From NCBI GenBank assembly GCA_903929355.1, contig CAIYUN010000062.1, forward strand, positions 1 through 64,000: 64,000 bases of DNA, given 5' to 3'. How positions within the stretch are numbered: the stretch's first letter is position 1; the number at the start of each line of letters is the position of its first letter. This document shows positions 8,841-18,527 of this stretch, in pieces. A program made the translations under genes and the position numbers. The DNA comes from an uncultured Opitutaceae bacterium. GTDB lineage: Bacteria > Verrucomicrobiota > Verrucomicrobiia > Opitutales > Opitutaceae. Under the pieces are notes generated by a model. The model saw only the letters and a list, made by a program, of their open reading frames with translations, was not told the DNA's origin and did no database searches.

Positions 8841-9713
8841 ATGCCCCGTTTGTTGCGTTTGTTTGGTTTGATGTTGCCGATCATCCTCGCCGGTTGCGCC
8901 GGAGGTCTATCCTTGGGTCCTGCGGCTGCTACCGCCAAGACGGCCAAGGGTGGCTACAAACTGGTCTGGTCCGACGAATTCTCCACCGCCGGCCCGCTCA
9001 ATCCCAACGACTGGACTTATGAGACCGGATTCGTGCGCAACGAGGAACTGCAATGGTATCAGCCGCAAAACGCCCGCTGCGAGAACGGCCAGCTGGTCAT
9101 CACCGCCAACCGCGAGGCTGTCCCCAACCCGCGTTACCAGCCTGGTGCGACCGCCTGGCAGCGGGCCCGCCCCGCCGCCACCTACACTTCTGCCAGCGTC
9201 ACGACGAGGGGCCGGCATTCGTGGCTTTACGGCCGGTTTGAGATGCGCGCCCGCATCGACACCCGCGCCGGCCTCTGGCCCGCCTTCTGGACCCTCGGGG
9301 TCAGCGGGGCCTGGCCGGCCTGTGGCGAGGTGGACATCATGGAGTATTACCGGGAGATGTTGCTCGCCAATGTCGCCTGGTCCTCGGCCCGGCGTGGCAC
9401 CCCCACCTGGCACACGGTCAAGACGCCCCTCTCCACGTTCCCTGATCCGGGCTGGTCGGATAAATTCCATGTCTGGCGGATGGATTGGGACGTGAATTTC
9501 CTCCGGCTTTATGTGGACGGCCAGCTCCTCAACGAGACCAACCTCAAGGACACCGTGAACGGCGACGACACTGGGGTGAATCCCTTCCATCAGCCGCAGT
9601 ATATGATCATCAACCTCGCCATCGGTGGCCAGAACGGCGGCGACCCGCTGGCGACCACCTTTCCCGCGAAATTTGAGATCGATTACGTGCGGGTTTACCA
9701 GAAAACTCCGTGA
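8841..9713 (+). CDS. GH16 beta-glucanase-like lipoprotein
   Basis: The 290-residue product carries a lipobox L-A-G-C (Cys19) and a single GH16 domain filling the rest. The active-site motif is G-E-V-D-I-M-E with Glu163 as nucleophile and Glu168 as acid/base; the extra Met gives the beta-bulge form found in laminarinases and related endo-beta-1,3-glucanases. W-P-A-F-W and the closing F-E-I-D-Y-V-R-V-Y are also typical. The start was chosen at the ATG giving a lipoprotein signal; the open frame extends far upstream without homology. The gene is divergent from the GH28 cluster. Substrate could be laminarin, mixed-linkage glucan or a galactan; the motif alone favours beta-1,3-glucan. Confidence 0.92.
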   Translation: MPRLLRLFGLMLPIILAGCAGGLSLGPAAATAKTAKGGYKLVWSDEFSTAGPLNPNDWTYETGFVRNEELQWYQPQNARCENGQLVITANREAVPNPRYQPGATAWQRARPAATYTSASVTTRGRHSWLYGRFEMRARIDTRAGLWPAFWTLGVSGAWPACGEVDIMEYYREMLLANVAWSSARRGTPTWHTVKTPLSTFPDPGWSDKFHVWRMDWDVNFLRLYVDGQLLNETNLKDTVNGDDTGVNPFHQPQYMIINLAIGGQNGGDPLATTFPAKFEIDYVRVYQKTP

Positions 9714-9740
9714 GGCTGGTTTCAGGTTTCATCATGGCTC

Positions 9741-9767
9741 ATTCGTAATTCGTAATTCATAATTCAT
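9741..9767 (+). repeat. Heptanucleotide tandem repeat (ATTCGTA/ATTCATA)
   Basis: Four near-identical 7-bp units (ATTCGTA twice, ATTCATA, ATTCAT) stand in tandem 9 bp before the next start codon. The repeat is AT-rich in an otherwise GC-rich region and resembles heptanucleotide STRR repeats known from filamentous cyanobacteria. Confidence 0.85.
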
Positions 9768-9776
9768 CCTTTCAAT

Positions 9777-10820
<1,044 letters not shown>

Positions 10821-11039
10821 TTTCTACAGGAGGAAACAGAGGAAACTGAGACCGGCCATGGCTCCAATCTCGATTCGCTCATTTCCCCTTCGTCTATCCG
10901 TGTCATTCGGGCTTAGACTCCTCCTTCCTCATCCCAAACTCTGTACCTACTGACCTCCGACCTCCACCATTCGTGTTAATTAGTGTCCATTAGTGGTTAA
11001 AAACTTCGTCCTCTGTTCTCTCCGTTTCCTCCTGTAAAT
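10821..11039. repeat. MITE-like element with imperfect terminal inverted repeats
   Basis: The whole space between the isomerase and oxidoreductase genes is bounded by related ends: ACAGGAGGAAACAGAGGA at 10827-10844 on the plus strand and ACAGGAGGAAACGGAGAG read on the minus strand from about 11036. Between them lies a 10-nt-periodic block (about 10969-11004). The right half is shared with 13700-13776. No coding sequence is seen inside. Confidence 0.6.
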
Positions 11040-11061
11040 ACATTCCAACCCGTTTGTCCCC

Positions 11062-12219
11062 ATGAATCGAAAACTACGTTTTGGCATGATCGGCGGCGGA
11101 CGCGGCGCGTTTATCGGCGCGGTCCACCGCCTTGCGGCCGTGATGGACGGCCGGGCGGAGCTCGTCGCGGGCGCCTTCTCCTCGGATGCCGCGCGCTCCC
11201 GCGATTCGGGTGCCGACCTGGGGCTGGACCCCGCGCGGGTCTATGGCAGTTACGCCGAGATGGCGCACGCCGAGGCCGCCGGTCCGGCGGCCAGCCGCCT
11301 CGACTTTGTCGTGATCGTCACCCCCAACCACCAGCACTTCGCGCCCGCCAAACTTTTTCTGGAGGCCGGCTTCAATGTCGTCTGCGACAAGCCCGTGACC
11401 CTCAACCTGGCCGAGGCGAAAAAGCTCCGCGCGATTGTGCGACGGACCGGGAAGGTCTTTGTGTTGACCCACAACTACACCGGTAACGCGATGGTCAAGC
11501 AGGCGCGCGACCTGGTGCGCGAGGGGAAGCTTGGCCCCATCCGCAAGGTCGTCGTGGAGTATCCGCAGGGTTGGCTCAGCACGCGCCTGGAGGCCACCGG
11601 GCAAAAGCAGGCGGACTGGCGCACCGACCCGAAACGCAGCGGCGCGGCCGGCTGCCTTGGCGACATCGGCACCCATGCGGAGAACCTGGCGCGTTACATC
11701 ACGGGACTGCGGATCGCCGAGCTGTGCGCGGACCTGACCACCTTCGTCAAGGGCCGCCGCCTCGACGACGACGGCAACCTGCTGCTGCGTTACGTGGGCG
11801 GGGCCAAGGGCGTGTTGCACTGCTCACAGATCGCCGTGGGCGAGGAGAACAATTTGAACATTCGTGTCTATGGCGAGAAGGCGTCGCTGGAGTGGCACCA
11901 GGAGCATCCGAACGAGCTGGTCGTCAAATATCCCGACCGACCGCGTGAGACCTGGCGGCGCGGCAACGGCTACGTCAGCGAGACCGCTAAGAAATTTACC
12001 CGCGTCCCCTTCGGCCATCCCGAGGGCTACCTGGAGGCTTTTGGCAACATCTACCAGGAGGCGTTCCGCGCCATTGAGGCGGAGGTCGCCGGCCGCCCTC
12101 TGCCGAAGGATTTGGATTTCCCGACCATTGACGACGGGGTGGACGGCATGCGGTTCATCGAGACCGCCGTGAAATCGGCGAAGCGCGGCGCCAAATGGGT
12201 GAAGCTGCCGCAGGGTTGA
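11062..12219 (+). CDS. Gfo/Idh/MocA family NAD(P)-dependent oxidoreductase
   Basis: The 385-residue protein has an N-terminal Rossmann fold with F-G-M-I-G-G-G-R-G (residues 6-14), the [10 protein letters not shown] segment and the E-x-G-x-x-V-x-x-x-K-P motif (C-D-K-P), followed by the alpha/beta substrate domain with G-D-I-G-T-H, which provides the conserved His of this family. No export signal is present. Members oxidise or reduce sugars, inositols and their glycosides. It follows the TIM-barrel isomerase on the same strand, separated only by a repeat element, so the two probably act in the same sugar pathway. The substrate cannot be named from sequence. Confidence 0.92.
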   Translation: MNRKLRFGMIGGGRGAFIGAVHRLAAVMDGRAELVAGAFSSDAARSRDSGADLGLDPARVYGSYAEMAHAEAAGPAASRLDFVVIVTPNHQHFAPAKLFLEAGFNVVCDKPVTLNLAEAKKLRAIVRRTGKVFVLTHNYTGNAMVKQARDLVREGKLGPIRKVVVEYPQGWLSTRLEATGQKQADWRTDPKRSGAAGCLGDIGTHAENLARYITGLRIAELCADLTTFVKGRRLDDDGNLLLRYVGGAKGVLHCSQIAVGEENNLNIRVYGEKASLEWHQEHPNELVVKYPDRPRETWRRGNGYVSETAKKFTRVPFGHPEGYLEAFGNIYQEAFRAIEAEVAGRPLPKDLDFPTIDDGVDGMRFIETAVKSAKRGAKWVKLPQG

Positions 12220-12231
12220 GCGGTAAGGTCG

Positions 12232-13557
12232 TCAGGCGCGTTTGAGCACGTCGCGCGGCGGGGTCTCGACGGGCGCGGGCGCGGTGAGTTCCTTGGTGCC
12301 CTTGGCGCCGAGTTCGGCAAATTTCCGCGCGCCCGGCAGCAACGTTTGCTCGAAGGAGCCGACGGCGGCGTTGTAGGCTTTGCCGGCCGTCTCGAGGCCA
12401 CGGCCGACCTTGTCCAGATTATCGGCAAAATTGGCCACGCGGTCGTAAAGGCTTCGACCGAGCTCAGCGATGACTGAGGCATTGCGCGCGACATCCTCCT
12501 GACGCCAGCCGTAGGCCGCCGCCTTGAGGAGCGCGATCAACGTGGCGGGGGTGGCCAGCAGAACCTTTTTTCCAATCGCCCGGTCAATCAACGTCGGCTC
12601 GGCCTGCAACGCGCCAGAGAGGAACTGGTCACCAGGCAGGAACAGCACGACGAATTCCGGTGAGGGCTGGAACTGCTCCCAGTAGTTTTTCGCGCCCAGG
12701 GCGTCGATGTGCCCGCGCACCTTGGCGGCGTGCTCGGAGAGCTTGGCGACCCGGGTAGACTCATCCGGGGCGTTGGCCGCCTCGCGGTAGGCCTCATTGG
12801 GTGCCTTGGCATCCACCACAATTTGCTGGCCGCCGGGGAGGCGGACCACGAGGTCGGGGCGGTCGCGCGATCCGCCGCCCTGGGTGGTCTGTTCGGCAAA
12901 ATCACAATAGGAGGTCATGCCAGCCAGCTCAACCACGCGGCGGAGCTGGAGCTCGCCCCAGGTGCCGGCGGTCTTGCTGGCACTCAGCGCGGTCGAGAGG
13001 TTGCTCGTGACCGATTGCAACTGGGCCTGCGCGGTGCCGAGCGATTTGAGCTGCTCGGAAAGGCGGCCGTAGGCGTCGGCGCGGGATTTGTCGATTTCGA
13101 CCACGCTTCGGCCCACATGGTCCAAGGTTTCCCGCATCGGCTTGAGGAGGGCGTCGATGGCCAGCTGGCGTTTTTCCAGGTCACCGGTGGATTGTTGGTG
13201 GAGCTTGGCAAACGTCTCGCCGGCGAGCTTGAGAAATTCGTCGGTGTTTTTGCTGAGCGCGTCGGCGGAAAGGGATTTGAACTCAGTCTTCAGTCGCTCG
13301 TGGGCTTCGGTCAGGCTTTGGATGCGCTCATTGGCGCCCGCCCGTTCCGCGGCAAGGTTTTGTTCAAGTTGGGCTTTAAGGGCGGCCAGTTCAGCCATTT
13401 CGCTCCGGACGGTGGCGAGTTCGCCGTTGAGGCGGACATTTTCCTCCTCACGGCCGCGCAGCCGCTCGACCAGCACGGCCGCCTGCTCGCGCAGCCAGAG
13501 CCAGATGGCGGCACCGGCGAGCGAAGCGAGGGCAAGGGCAAGAAACAGCGTTTCCAC
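12232..13557 (-). CDS. rmuC: DNA recombination protein RmuC
   Basis: The 441-residue protein has one N-terminal membrane segment (about 3-22), a long coiled coil (about 25-200) and the RmuC nuclease-like domain (about 205-400) with G-T-W-G-E-L-Q-L, D-L-V-V-R-L-P, I-V-V-D-A-K-A-P and F-L-P-G-D-Q-F. This architecture is that of RmuC, which limits recombination at inverted repeats in E. coli and has a predicted PD-(D/E)XK fold. The gene is convergent with the Gfo/Idh/MocA gene (12 bp between stops). A link to the many inverted repeats in this window is tempting but only speculative. Confidence 0.94.
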   Translation of the reverse strand: METLFLALALASLAGAAIWLWLREQAAVLVERLRGREEENVRLNGELATVRSEMAELAALKAQLEQNLAAERAGANERIQSLTEAHERLKTEFKSLSADALSKNTDEFLKLAGETFAKLHQQSTGDLEKRQLAIDALLKPMRETLDHVGRSVVEIDKSRADAYGRLSEQLKSLGTAQAQLQSVTSNLSTALSASKTAGTWGELQLRRVVELAGMTSYCDFAEQTTQGGGSRDRPDLVVRLPGGQQIVVDAKAPNEAYREAANAPDESTRVAKLSEHAAKVRGHIDALGAKNYWEQFQPSPEFVVLFLPGDQFLSGALQAEPTLIDRAIGKKVLLATPATLIALLKAAAYGWRQEDVARNASVIAELGRSLYDRVANFADNLDKVGRGLETAGKAYNAAVGSFEQTLLPGARKFAELGAKGTKELTAPAPVETPPRDVLKRA

Positions 13558-13699
13558 CCCGCGAGCGTGGGCCGTGGGCGGCGGAGGTCAAAGGTGGAAA
13601 TCTGGTGAATGCGGGCGTCCGGCTGTAGCCGGGGTCGCCCTGTCGCGCCGTAGCCTTGGCGAAGGCGGATCACCCCGTTCCGAGTCCGACCTCATCACC

Positions 13700-13776
13700 A
13701 TCAGTGCCAATCAGTGTTCATCAGTGGTTAAAACTCCCCCTGTTCCCCTCTGTTCTCTCCGTTCCCTCCTGTAAAA
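13700..13776 (+). repeat. Intergenic repeat shared with 10969-11039
   Basis: A block of 10-nt units (ATCAGTG-type, 13700-13734) is followed by TCTGTTCTCTCCGTTCCCTC and CTGTAAAAA (up to 13776). The same two blocks in the same order occur at 10969-11039. Both copies lie upstream of a plus-strand start codon (108 and 23 bp). The 326-bp gap between rmuC and the peptidase gene shows no other feature. Confidence 0.7.
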
Positions 13777-13883
13777 ATCCATTTCGATCCGTTCTTCCAT
13801 CCGCGCTCATCCGCGTGATCCGCAGTGGTATTCACCCCGGATTTCACTTGGCCCAACGCCCCCCTTTCCCCCACCGTTTCCCC

Positions 13884-15257
13884 ATGTTCGATCCCATTGA
13901 GAAACTTAAGGAATTTGTCCGCCACCCCAGCGTCTCCACCGACCCGAAGTTCGCCGCCGGCATGACCGGCGCGCGGGAGTTTGTGGCCGGGCTGCTGCGC
14001 TCCATCGGCTTTGCGGTCGAGGTGGTGCCAACCGCCCTGCATCCCGTCATCCTCGCCGAGCGGGGGGGGGACCCCAAATGGCCGCATGTGATCATTTACG
14101 GGCACTACGATGTGCAGCCGGCCGATCCCCTTAATCTGTGGACGACGCCGGCGTTTGCGCCCGAAATCCGGGGCCGGCGGATTTACGGTCGCGGCACGGC
14201 GGACAACAAGGGGCCGCTGATGACGCACATCGCCGCGGTCGGGCGCCTGCTGGAGCGCGTGCCGGACCTGCCGCTGCGGATCACCTTCATGATCGAGGGC
14301 GAGGAGGAGATGGGCAGCCCCAGTTTCCCCGCCTTCCTGGCCCAGCAGCGCGACCGCCTGAGAAAGGCTGATTTCGTCTTCCTCTCCGACACGGGCATCC
14401 CCCGCGAGGACCAGATCGTCATCACCTGCGGGCTGCGCGGGCTGGTGCTCTGCGATGTCGAGGTGACGGGGGCAAAGATGGACTTGCACTCGGGGCTGCA
14501 CGGCGGGGTGCTGCGCAACCCGATCCAGGCGCTGGCGGAGCTGTGCGCCTCGCTGCACACGCCCGACGGGCGGGTCAACGTGCCGGGTTTTTATGACGAC
14601 GTGTTCGAGGTGGAGCCATGGGAGCGCGCGGAGCTGGCCAAGCTCGGGCAGAGCGAGGAGCAATACCGCGAGTTTCTGGGCATCCCCGCCTTTCACGCGA
14701 CCGAGGGGTTTTCTCCGTTCGAGTCGGCGCGGTTTCTGCCCACGCTGGAGTTCAACGGCATCGGCGGCGGCTACCAGGGGGAGGGGACCAAGACGGTCAT
14801 CCCGAGCAAGGCGCTGGTGAAGATCAGCTGCCGGCTGGTGCCGAACCAGACGCCGGCCAAAATCCGGGCGTTGCTGTATGCCGCCATTCGCGCGCGGATG
14901 CCCGCGGATGTGACCTTTCGCATCGTGGACCAACACGAAGGGATGCCCTATGTGGTCGTGCCGCCGGGCCGCCCCAACACGCCGCCGGACCAGCGCCCGG
15001 TGCTTGCCCGCGCCTTCCGGGCGGCGGACACGGCCGTGGCGGAGGTGTTTGGCCGGCCGCCCCTGTATCTGCGTGAAGGGGGCAGTGTGCCGATCATCGC
15101 GGACATCCGGCGGGTGCTCGGTCTCGACTCGGTGATGCTCGGGCTGTTCCTGCCCGAGGACAACCTGCACGCCCCCAATGAGAGCTTCCATCTCGGCGTG
15201 ATGGCCCAGGGCATGCTGGCCTCGGAGAAAATCCTGGAGGCAGTGGCCCGCGGGTGA
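13884..15257 (+). CDS. M20 family metallopeptidase (dipeptidase)
   Basis: The 457-residue cytoplasmic enzyme shows the M20 signatures Y-G-H-Y-D-V-Q-P (72-79, His74 and Asp76 around the metal), G-R-G-T-A-D-N-K-G (102-110, bridging Asp107) and E-G-E-E-E-M-G-S (138-145, general base and metal Glu). A dimerisation domain is inserted at about 190-350 and a late metal-binding His lies near the C-terminus. Spacing and wording resemble the M20 dipeptidases of the CNDP/DapE-like branch that hydrolyse dipeptides. The start was chosen at MFDPIEKL, where family similarity begins; the open frame extends 76 codons upstream through repeat DNA. It likely recycles peptides; specificity is unknown. Confidence 0.92.
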   Translation: MFDPIEKLKEFVRHPSVSTDPKFAAGMTGAREFVAGLLRSIGFAVEVVPTALHPVILAERGGDPKWPHVIIYGHYDVQPADPLNLWTTPAFAPEIRGRRIYGRGTADNKGPLMTHIAAVGRLLERVPDLPLRITFMIEGEEEMGSPSFPAFLAQQRDRLRKADFVFLSDTGIPREDQIVITCGLRGLVLCDVEVTGAKMDLHSGLHGGVLRNPIQALAELCASLHTPDGRVNVPGFYDDVFEVEPWERAELAKLGQSEEQYREFLGIPAFHATEGFSPFESARFLPTLEFNGIGGGYQGEGTKTVIPSKALVKISCRLVPNQTPAKIRALLYAAIRARMPADVTFRIVDQHEGMPYVVVPPGRPNTPPDQRPVLARAFRAADTAVAEVFGRPPLYLREGGSVPIIADIRRVLGLDSVMLGLFLPEDNLHAPNESFHLGVMAQGMLASEKILEAVARG

Positions 15258-15290
15258 GGGCGGGTTCCGGGACGCCCCGGCTCAACCCAC

Positions 15291-15319
15291 AAAAAAGCCC
15301 CGGAGATTTTCTCCGGGGC
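15291..15319 (-). terminator. Rho-independent terminator of the pal-like gene
   Basis: A perfect 10-bp stem (15297-15306 with 15310-15319) and 3-nt loop are followed on the minus strand by six U residues. It sits 10 bp after the stop of the Pal-like gene and lies between convergent genes. Confidence 0.92.
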
Positions 15320-15329
15320 TCGGCAAAAT

Positions 15330-15944
15330 TTACGGTGCCGCAGGTGGGGCGGTCTTCAGGTCAGTCGCGGGGGGCGGTGCCCCGGCCATCACAACCACCA
15401 GCTCGACGCGGCGGTCCTTGCCCATCTGCTCCTCGGTGCCTTTCTCTGCGGCCCCGATGCTGCCCTTGGAGAGAGTGTCGAGCTTCTCCGTCGGAACCTT
15501 GAGCTTTTCGAGGTATTGCCTGACGGCGGCGGCGCGACGGTCGCCAAGGCTGAGGTTGTATTCGGCGGTGCCGCGCCAGTCGCAATGGCCTTCGAGTAAC
15601 AGGCGCTGGTCGGGATGCTCGCCCAGATATTTCACCGCAGCCTGCAGCTTGGCGGACTCACCCGGCTTGATGGTGGACTTGTCGAAATCAAAATAGACCG
15701 GAATCAGCAGCGTGCGATCCCCCTCCGCGCCAATGCCGCCGGGACGACCCGTCAATCCGTTCAGTGGCTCCGGGGGGGGGATCTGGGTCTGAATGGGCTG
15801 GGCAGTGCCCGCTCCGGTGTTGCCAAGGTTGGGGTTGTTTTCGGTGTCACCCGGCGTCGAGCGGACCGGCGTGTGATTGCACCCGGCGAACAGGAGGGCG
15901 AGGCTGAGGGCGGCGAGGCAAAAAGGCTTCGAGAGAAGATTCAT
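15330..15944 (-). CDS. pal: Peptidoglycan-associated lipoprotein (Pal/OmpA domain)
   Basis: The 204-residue lipoprotein has a signal peptide with lipobox F-A-G-C (Cys22), a disordered Pro/Asn/Thr linker (23-75) and an OmpA C-terminal domain (about 78-190). The domain shows V-Y-F-D-F-D-K-S-T-I, L-L-L-E-G-H-C-D-W-R-G-T-A-E-Y-N and L-G-D-R-R-A-A-A-V, containing the Asp and Arg that bind diaminopimelate. Pal anchors the outer membrane to peptidoglycan and works with TolB. No tol genes are adjacent. The C-terminus has a short Pro/Ala tail. A clear terminator follows. Confidence 0.92.
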   Translation of the reverse strand: MNLLSKPFCLAALSLALLFAGCNHTPVRSTPGDTENNPNLGNTGAGTAQPIQTQIPPPEPLNGLTGRPGGIGAEGDRTLLIPVYFDFDKSTIKPGESAKLQAAVKYLGEHPDQRLLLEGHCDWRGTAEYNLSLGDRRAAAVRQYLEKLKVPTEKLDTLSKGSIGAAEKGTEEQMGKDRRVELVVVMAGAPPPATDLKTAPPAAP

Positions 15945-16025
15945 AGTGGTGAGGTGGTGCGGCGTGAGTTGACCTTATTTGTCAATTCCGATACGTCGAC
16001 AAGCTATTTTTCCGCCCGCTTTCCC

Positions 16026-16871
16026 ATGAATATGCCCCGGCCACCCGTTTGTTTTCTGTTCGACAACGGTTCGCTGCGCGCGGAGTCGACCCAGAGCCTG
16101 CGGCGGGTTGCCGCCGCGCTGGCGGGGCGGACGGCACGCGAGGTCCGGGCGGTTTCACTGCTGCACTCCAGCCGCGTGCCGGCGGAGGAGCTGGGCGGCC
16201 GGCCGGCGCTGCTCATGGAGCCGGCGCTGCGGGAATTTCTCGCAGCGGAGCCGACGGGCGCGGCGGATTTGCTGCCGCTGTTTTTCGGGCCGGGCACGGC
16301 CCTGACGGAATATGTGCCGGGTCGAGTGGCGGAACTACGGCGACAGTACCCCGCCGCGCGTCTCCGGCTGGCGCGGGCCCTGGTGGACCCGGGCACGCCC
16401 GACGACCGCCGCGTGGCCCGCATGCTGGCCGACCAAGTGCGCGCCGCCGCCGAGGGCGCTGGCTGGCGCCGGCCCAAGGTGCTGGTCGTGGACCATGGCT
16501 CGCCCACCCGGGCGGTGACGGCGGTGCGCGACCACCTCGGGGGGCAGTTGCGCGCGGAACTGGCCGGCGAGGCCGAGGCGGTGGGCGTCGCGTCCATGGA
16601 GCGGCGCGTGGGGACCGAGTTTGATTTTAACGAGCCCCTGCTGGCGGCCGCGCTGCGGCTGCCGCCCTTTGATCGCGGCGAGGTGGTGGTCGCGCTGCAA
16701 TTCCTCTCTCCCGGCCGGCACGCCGGTCCCGACGGCGACATCGCGGCCATCTGCCTCGCGGCGGAGGCGGCCAGTCCGGGCCTGCGCACCCGCATGACCG
16801 CGCCGCTGGCTTCGCATCCGCTGCTGATCGAGGTGCTTGCAGAGCGCCTCGCCGCGGCGCAGGACGCTTAG
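16026..16871 (+). CDS. CbiX/sirohydrochlorin chelatase-like protein
   Basis: The 281-residue protein resembles the CbiX superfamily of small chelatases. The N-terminal half begins V-C-F-L-F-D-N-G-S-L-R-A and contains L-L-P-L-F-F-G-P-G-T; the C-terminal half begins V-L-V-V-D-H-G-S-P-T and contains V-V-A-L-Q-F-L-S-P-G-R-H. The two halves look like a tandem of the same fold, as in long CbiX proteins, and the D-H-G-S and G-R-H histidines could bind metal. CbiX inserts cobalt or iron into sirohydrochlorin, but no other tetrapyrrole genes are near, so the metal and substrate remain open. The start at ATG 16026 follows a CCC-ending leader. Confidence 0.75.
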   Translation: MNMPRPPVCFLFDNGSLRAESTQSLRRVAAALAGRTAREVRAVSLLHSSRVPAEELGGRPALLMEPALREFLAAEPTGAADLLPLFFGPGTALTEYVPGRVAELRRQYPAARLRLARALVDPGTPDDRRVARMLADQVRAAAEGAGWRRPKVLVVDHGSPTRAVTAVRDHLGGQLRAELAGEAEAVGVASMERRVGTEFDFNEPLLAAALRLPPFDRGEVVVALQFLSPGRHAGPDGDIAAICLAAEAASPGLRTRMTAPLASHPLLIEVLAERLAAAQDA

Positions 16872-16879
16872 TCCGCGTT

Positions 16880-16934
16880 GCGGCAGGTCCGTTCCGTCCG
16901 ATCGGTCTGATTCGTCAGATCAGGCACCTGCCGC
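16880..16934. terminator. Nested inverted repeat between convergent genes, probable bidirectional terminator
   Basis: An outer 9-bp stem (16880-16888 with 16926-16934) encloses an inner 5-bp stem with a TTCG tetraloop (16906-16919). It occupies the space between the stop codons of two convergent genes. There is no T-run, so termination is inferred from structure and position only. Confidence 0.5.
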
Positions 16935-16935
16935 C

Positions 16936-17583
16936 TCAGAGCGGCTGCTTCCGCTCGATGATCCCGACCTCGAGCGCATACCGGGTCAGGCTCGCGACGT
17001 CGTGGAGGTTGAGCTTGCGCATCAAATTGGTGCGGTGATTGTCCACCGTCTTCACACTGATTCCGAGCTTGGTCGCGATCTCCTTGGTGCTGTGGCTCTC
17101 GGCGACCAGCTGCAGGATCTCGCGCTCGCGGTCGGTGAGGAAATCGGCAGTGTCGCTGGCAGAGGGGTTGGCGACGACGTTGCGGAGCAGACCGGCCACG
17201 GCGGGGCCGAAGTAGGTGCCACCGTTGGCGACGGTCTCGAGGCCCTTCTTGAACTCAAACAAGCCGGCGGTTTTTTCCACAAAGCCATGCGCACCGGCCT
17301 CCAGCATCTCGCGCACGAGCACCGGATTTTCGTGCCCGGAGAACACCAGCACGCGGACATGCTTGAGCTGCTTGGTCAGGCGGCGGAGCAGGTCCACGCC
17401 GTTCAGGCCGGGCAGCTTGGCGTCGAGCACCAGCAGGTCGGGCTTGACCTCCAGGCAGAGGGCGAGGGCGCTCTGGCCGTCGCCGCTCTCGCCGACGAGC
17501 TTGTAGTTCGGGTCGGTGCGGAGAATTTCCACGAGCATCTCACGGATGGCGGTCTGGTCTTCAATGATGACAAGTCGCTTCAT
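16936..17583 (-). CDS. NarL/FixJ-type response regulator
   Basis: The 215-residue protein has a receiver domain (1-120) with acidic pocket E8-D9, phosphoacceptor Asp54 (L-V-L-D-A-K-L-P-G) and a late conserved Lys (V-E-K-T), and a C-terminal LuxR-type helix-turn-helix (about 148-212; L-T-D-R-E-R-E-I-L-Q-L-V-A and S-V-K-T-V-D-N-H-R). Phosphorylation by a partner kinase would control DNA binding. No histidine kinase is adjacent, so it is an orphan here. The start at 17583 is where the receiver begins; an upstream extension of 47 codons lacks homology. Confidence 0.94.
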   Translation of the reverse strand: MKRLVIIEDQTAIREMLVEILRTDPNYKLVGESGDGQSALALCLEVKPDLLVLDAKLPGLNGVDLLRRLTKQLKHVRVLVFSGHENPVLVREMLEAGAHGFVEKTAGLFEFKKGLETVANGGTYFGPAVAGLLRNVVANPSASDTADFLTDREREILQLVAESHSTKEIATKLGISVKTVDNHRTNLMRKLNLHDVASLTRYALEVGIIERKQPL

Positions 17584-17690
17584 GCGGGTGGGATGGTGAC
17601 GATAGGAGGTGGAGGGGAGGAAGTCAGAGGGCGGACCCGGCGCAGGTGCCATCGTCCGGTCCAATAACGACCGATTTCCCCGAGACTTAA

Positions 17691-18194
17691 ATGGACATAA
17701 CCATGGATGCGAACATTTTTTCAACCGCCCCTGGCCGCCGCCCTGGCGGCTGGCTGGCCCTGACCGCCGGGTGTGCGGGCCTGCTGGCCGGTTGCGCGTC
17801 CGACCCGGCCCCCCGGGCGGCGCAGCCCGCCCCCTCCATTGATGTGGGGCGGGTGGAGGCCTGGCAGGACGCGGAATTGATCACCGGCCTAAGCCGCGAC
17901 CGCTTCACCCTGATCGGCTCGGGGGAATCCATGCTGCCGGTTTACGGTGAGAATACGGTGCTGGTCATCACCAAGATTGACTACGCCCAGCTCCAGCCCG
18001 GGATGCAGGTCGCCTATATGTCGCACGGGGGCGCCCAGGTGGTGCACGTGCTGATCCACAAGGAGGAAGAGGGCTGGCGGGTGAAGGGGCTCAACAACGA
18101 GGTCGAGGACTACGACCGCGTGACGCCCTCCGATCTCATCGGCGTCGTGTACGCGTCGTTCGCCACCAATGGCAAAGGGGGATTGGGGAATTAG
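17691..18194 (+). CDS. Lipoprotein with signal-peptidase-like (S24/S26) domain, Ser/His dyad
   Basis: The 167-residue product has a lipoprotein signal with lipobox L-L-A-G-C (Cys35 from this start). The rest resembles a signal peptidase I/LexA-type domain: G-S-G-E-S-M-L-P carries a Ser80-Met81 pair like the catalytic box of S26 peptidases, and Q-V-V-H-V (His119) lies where the general base is expected. K-G-L-N-N-E-V-E-D-Y-D-R-V resembles the late G-D-N-N/D-S-R box. A His in place of Lys is the arrangement of ER-type and archaeal signal peptidases. Presence as a periplasmic lipoprotein, rather than an integral membrane protease, is unusual. Another ATG at 17703 is equally plausible. Proteolytic activity is inferred, not shown. 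Confidence 0.65.
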   Translation: MDITMDANIFSTAPGRRPGGWLALTAGCAGLLAGCASDPAPRAAQPAPSIDVGRVEAWQDAELITGLSRDRFTLIGSGESMLPVYGENTVLVITKIDYAQLQPGMQVAYMSHGGAQVVHVLIHKEEEGWRVKGLNNEVEDYDRVTPSDLIGVVYASFATNGKGGLGN

Positions 18195-18527
18195 GGTGGG
18201 GGGCCGGAGCTCCGACCGGTCGAAGTGTGTGGGGTGTCCCCGGAACTGCACGGACGCAATCCCGGGGCACTGCGGGAGAAAATCCATGGTGCCGGGCTGA
18301 TGGCCGCTGAAGATTTTCTGCTTTGCACCTCCAGACCGGATGCCGCGCGCAACTTCTTCGCCTGCCCTTGATGAAGGCAGTCATTTACCATCAGCCGCCA
18401 CGCCAACCTGGCGAAGGCTGGGTCGGTCAGTGGATTGAGCCGGCGATTGTTTCGAATGGGTGACATTGCGCGCCGGCGACGGACTTGGGGTTGTGCCGGG
18501 GCCCCGGGCGTGAATGGCTCTCACCCG
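18195..18527. other. Intergenic region before btaA
   Basis: This 333-bp gap contains no supported gene. The btaA frame stays open back to an ATG at 18435, but this 31-residue extension is Arg-rich and unlike the family. I see no recognisable Pho-box or promoter by eye. Confidence 0.4.
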
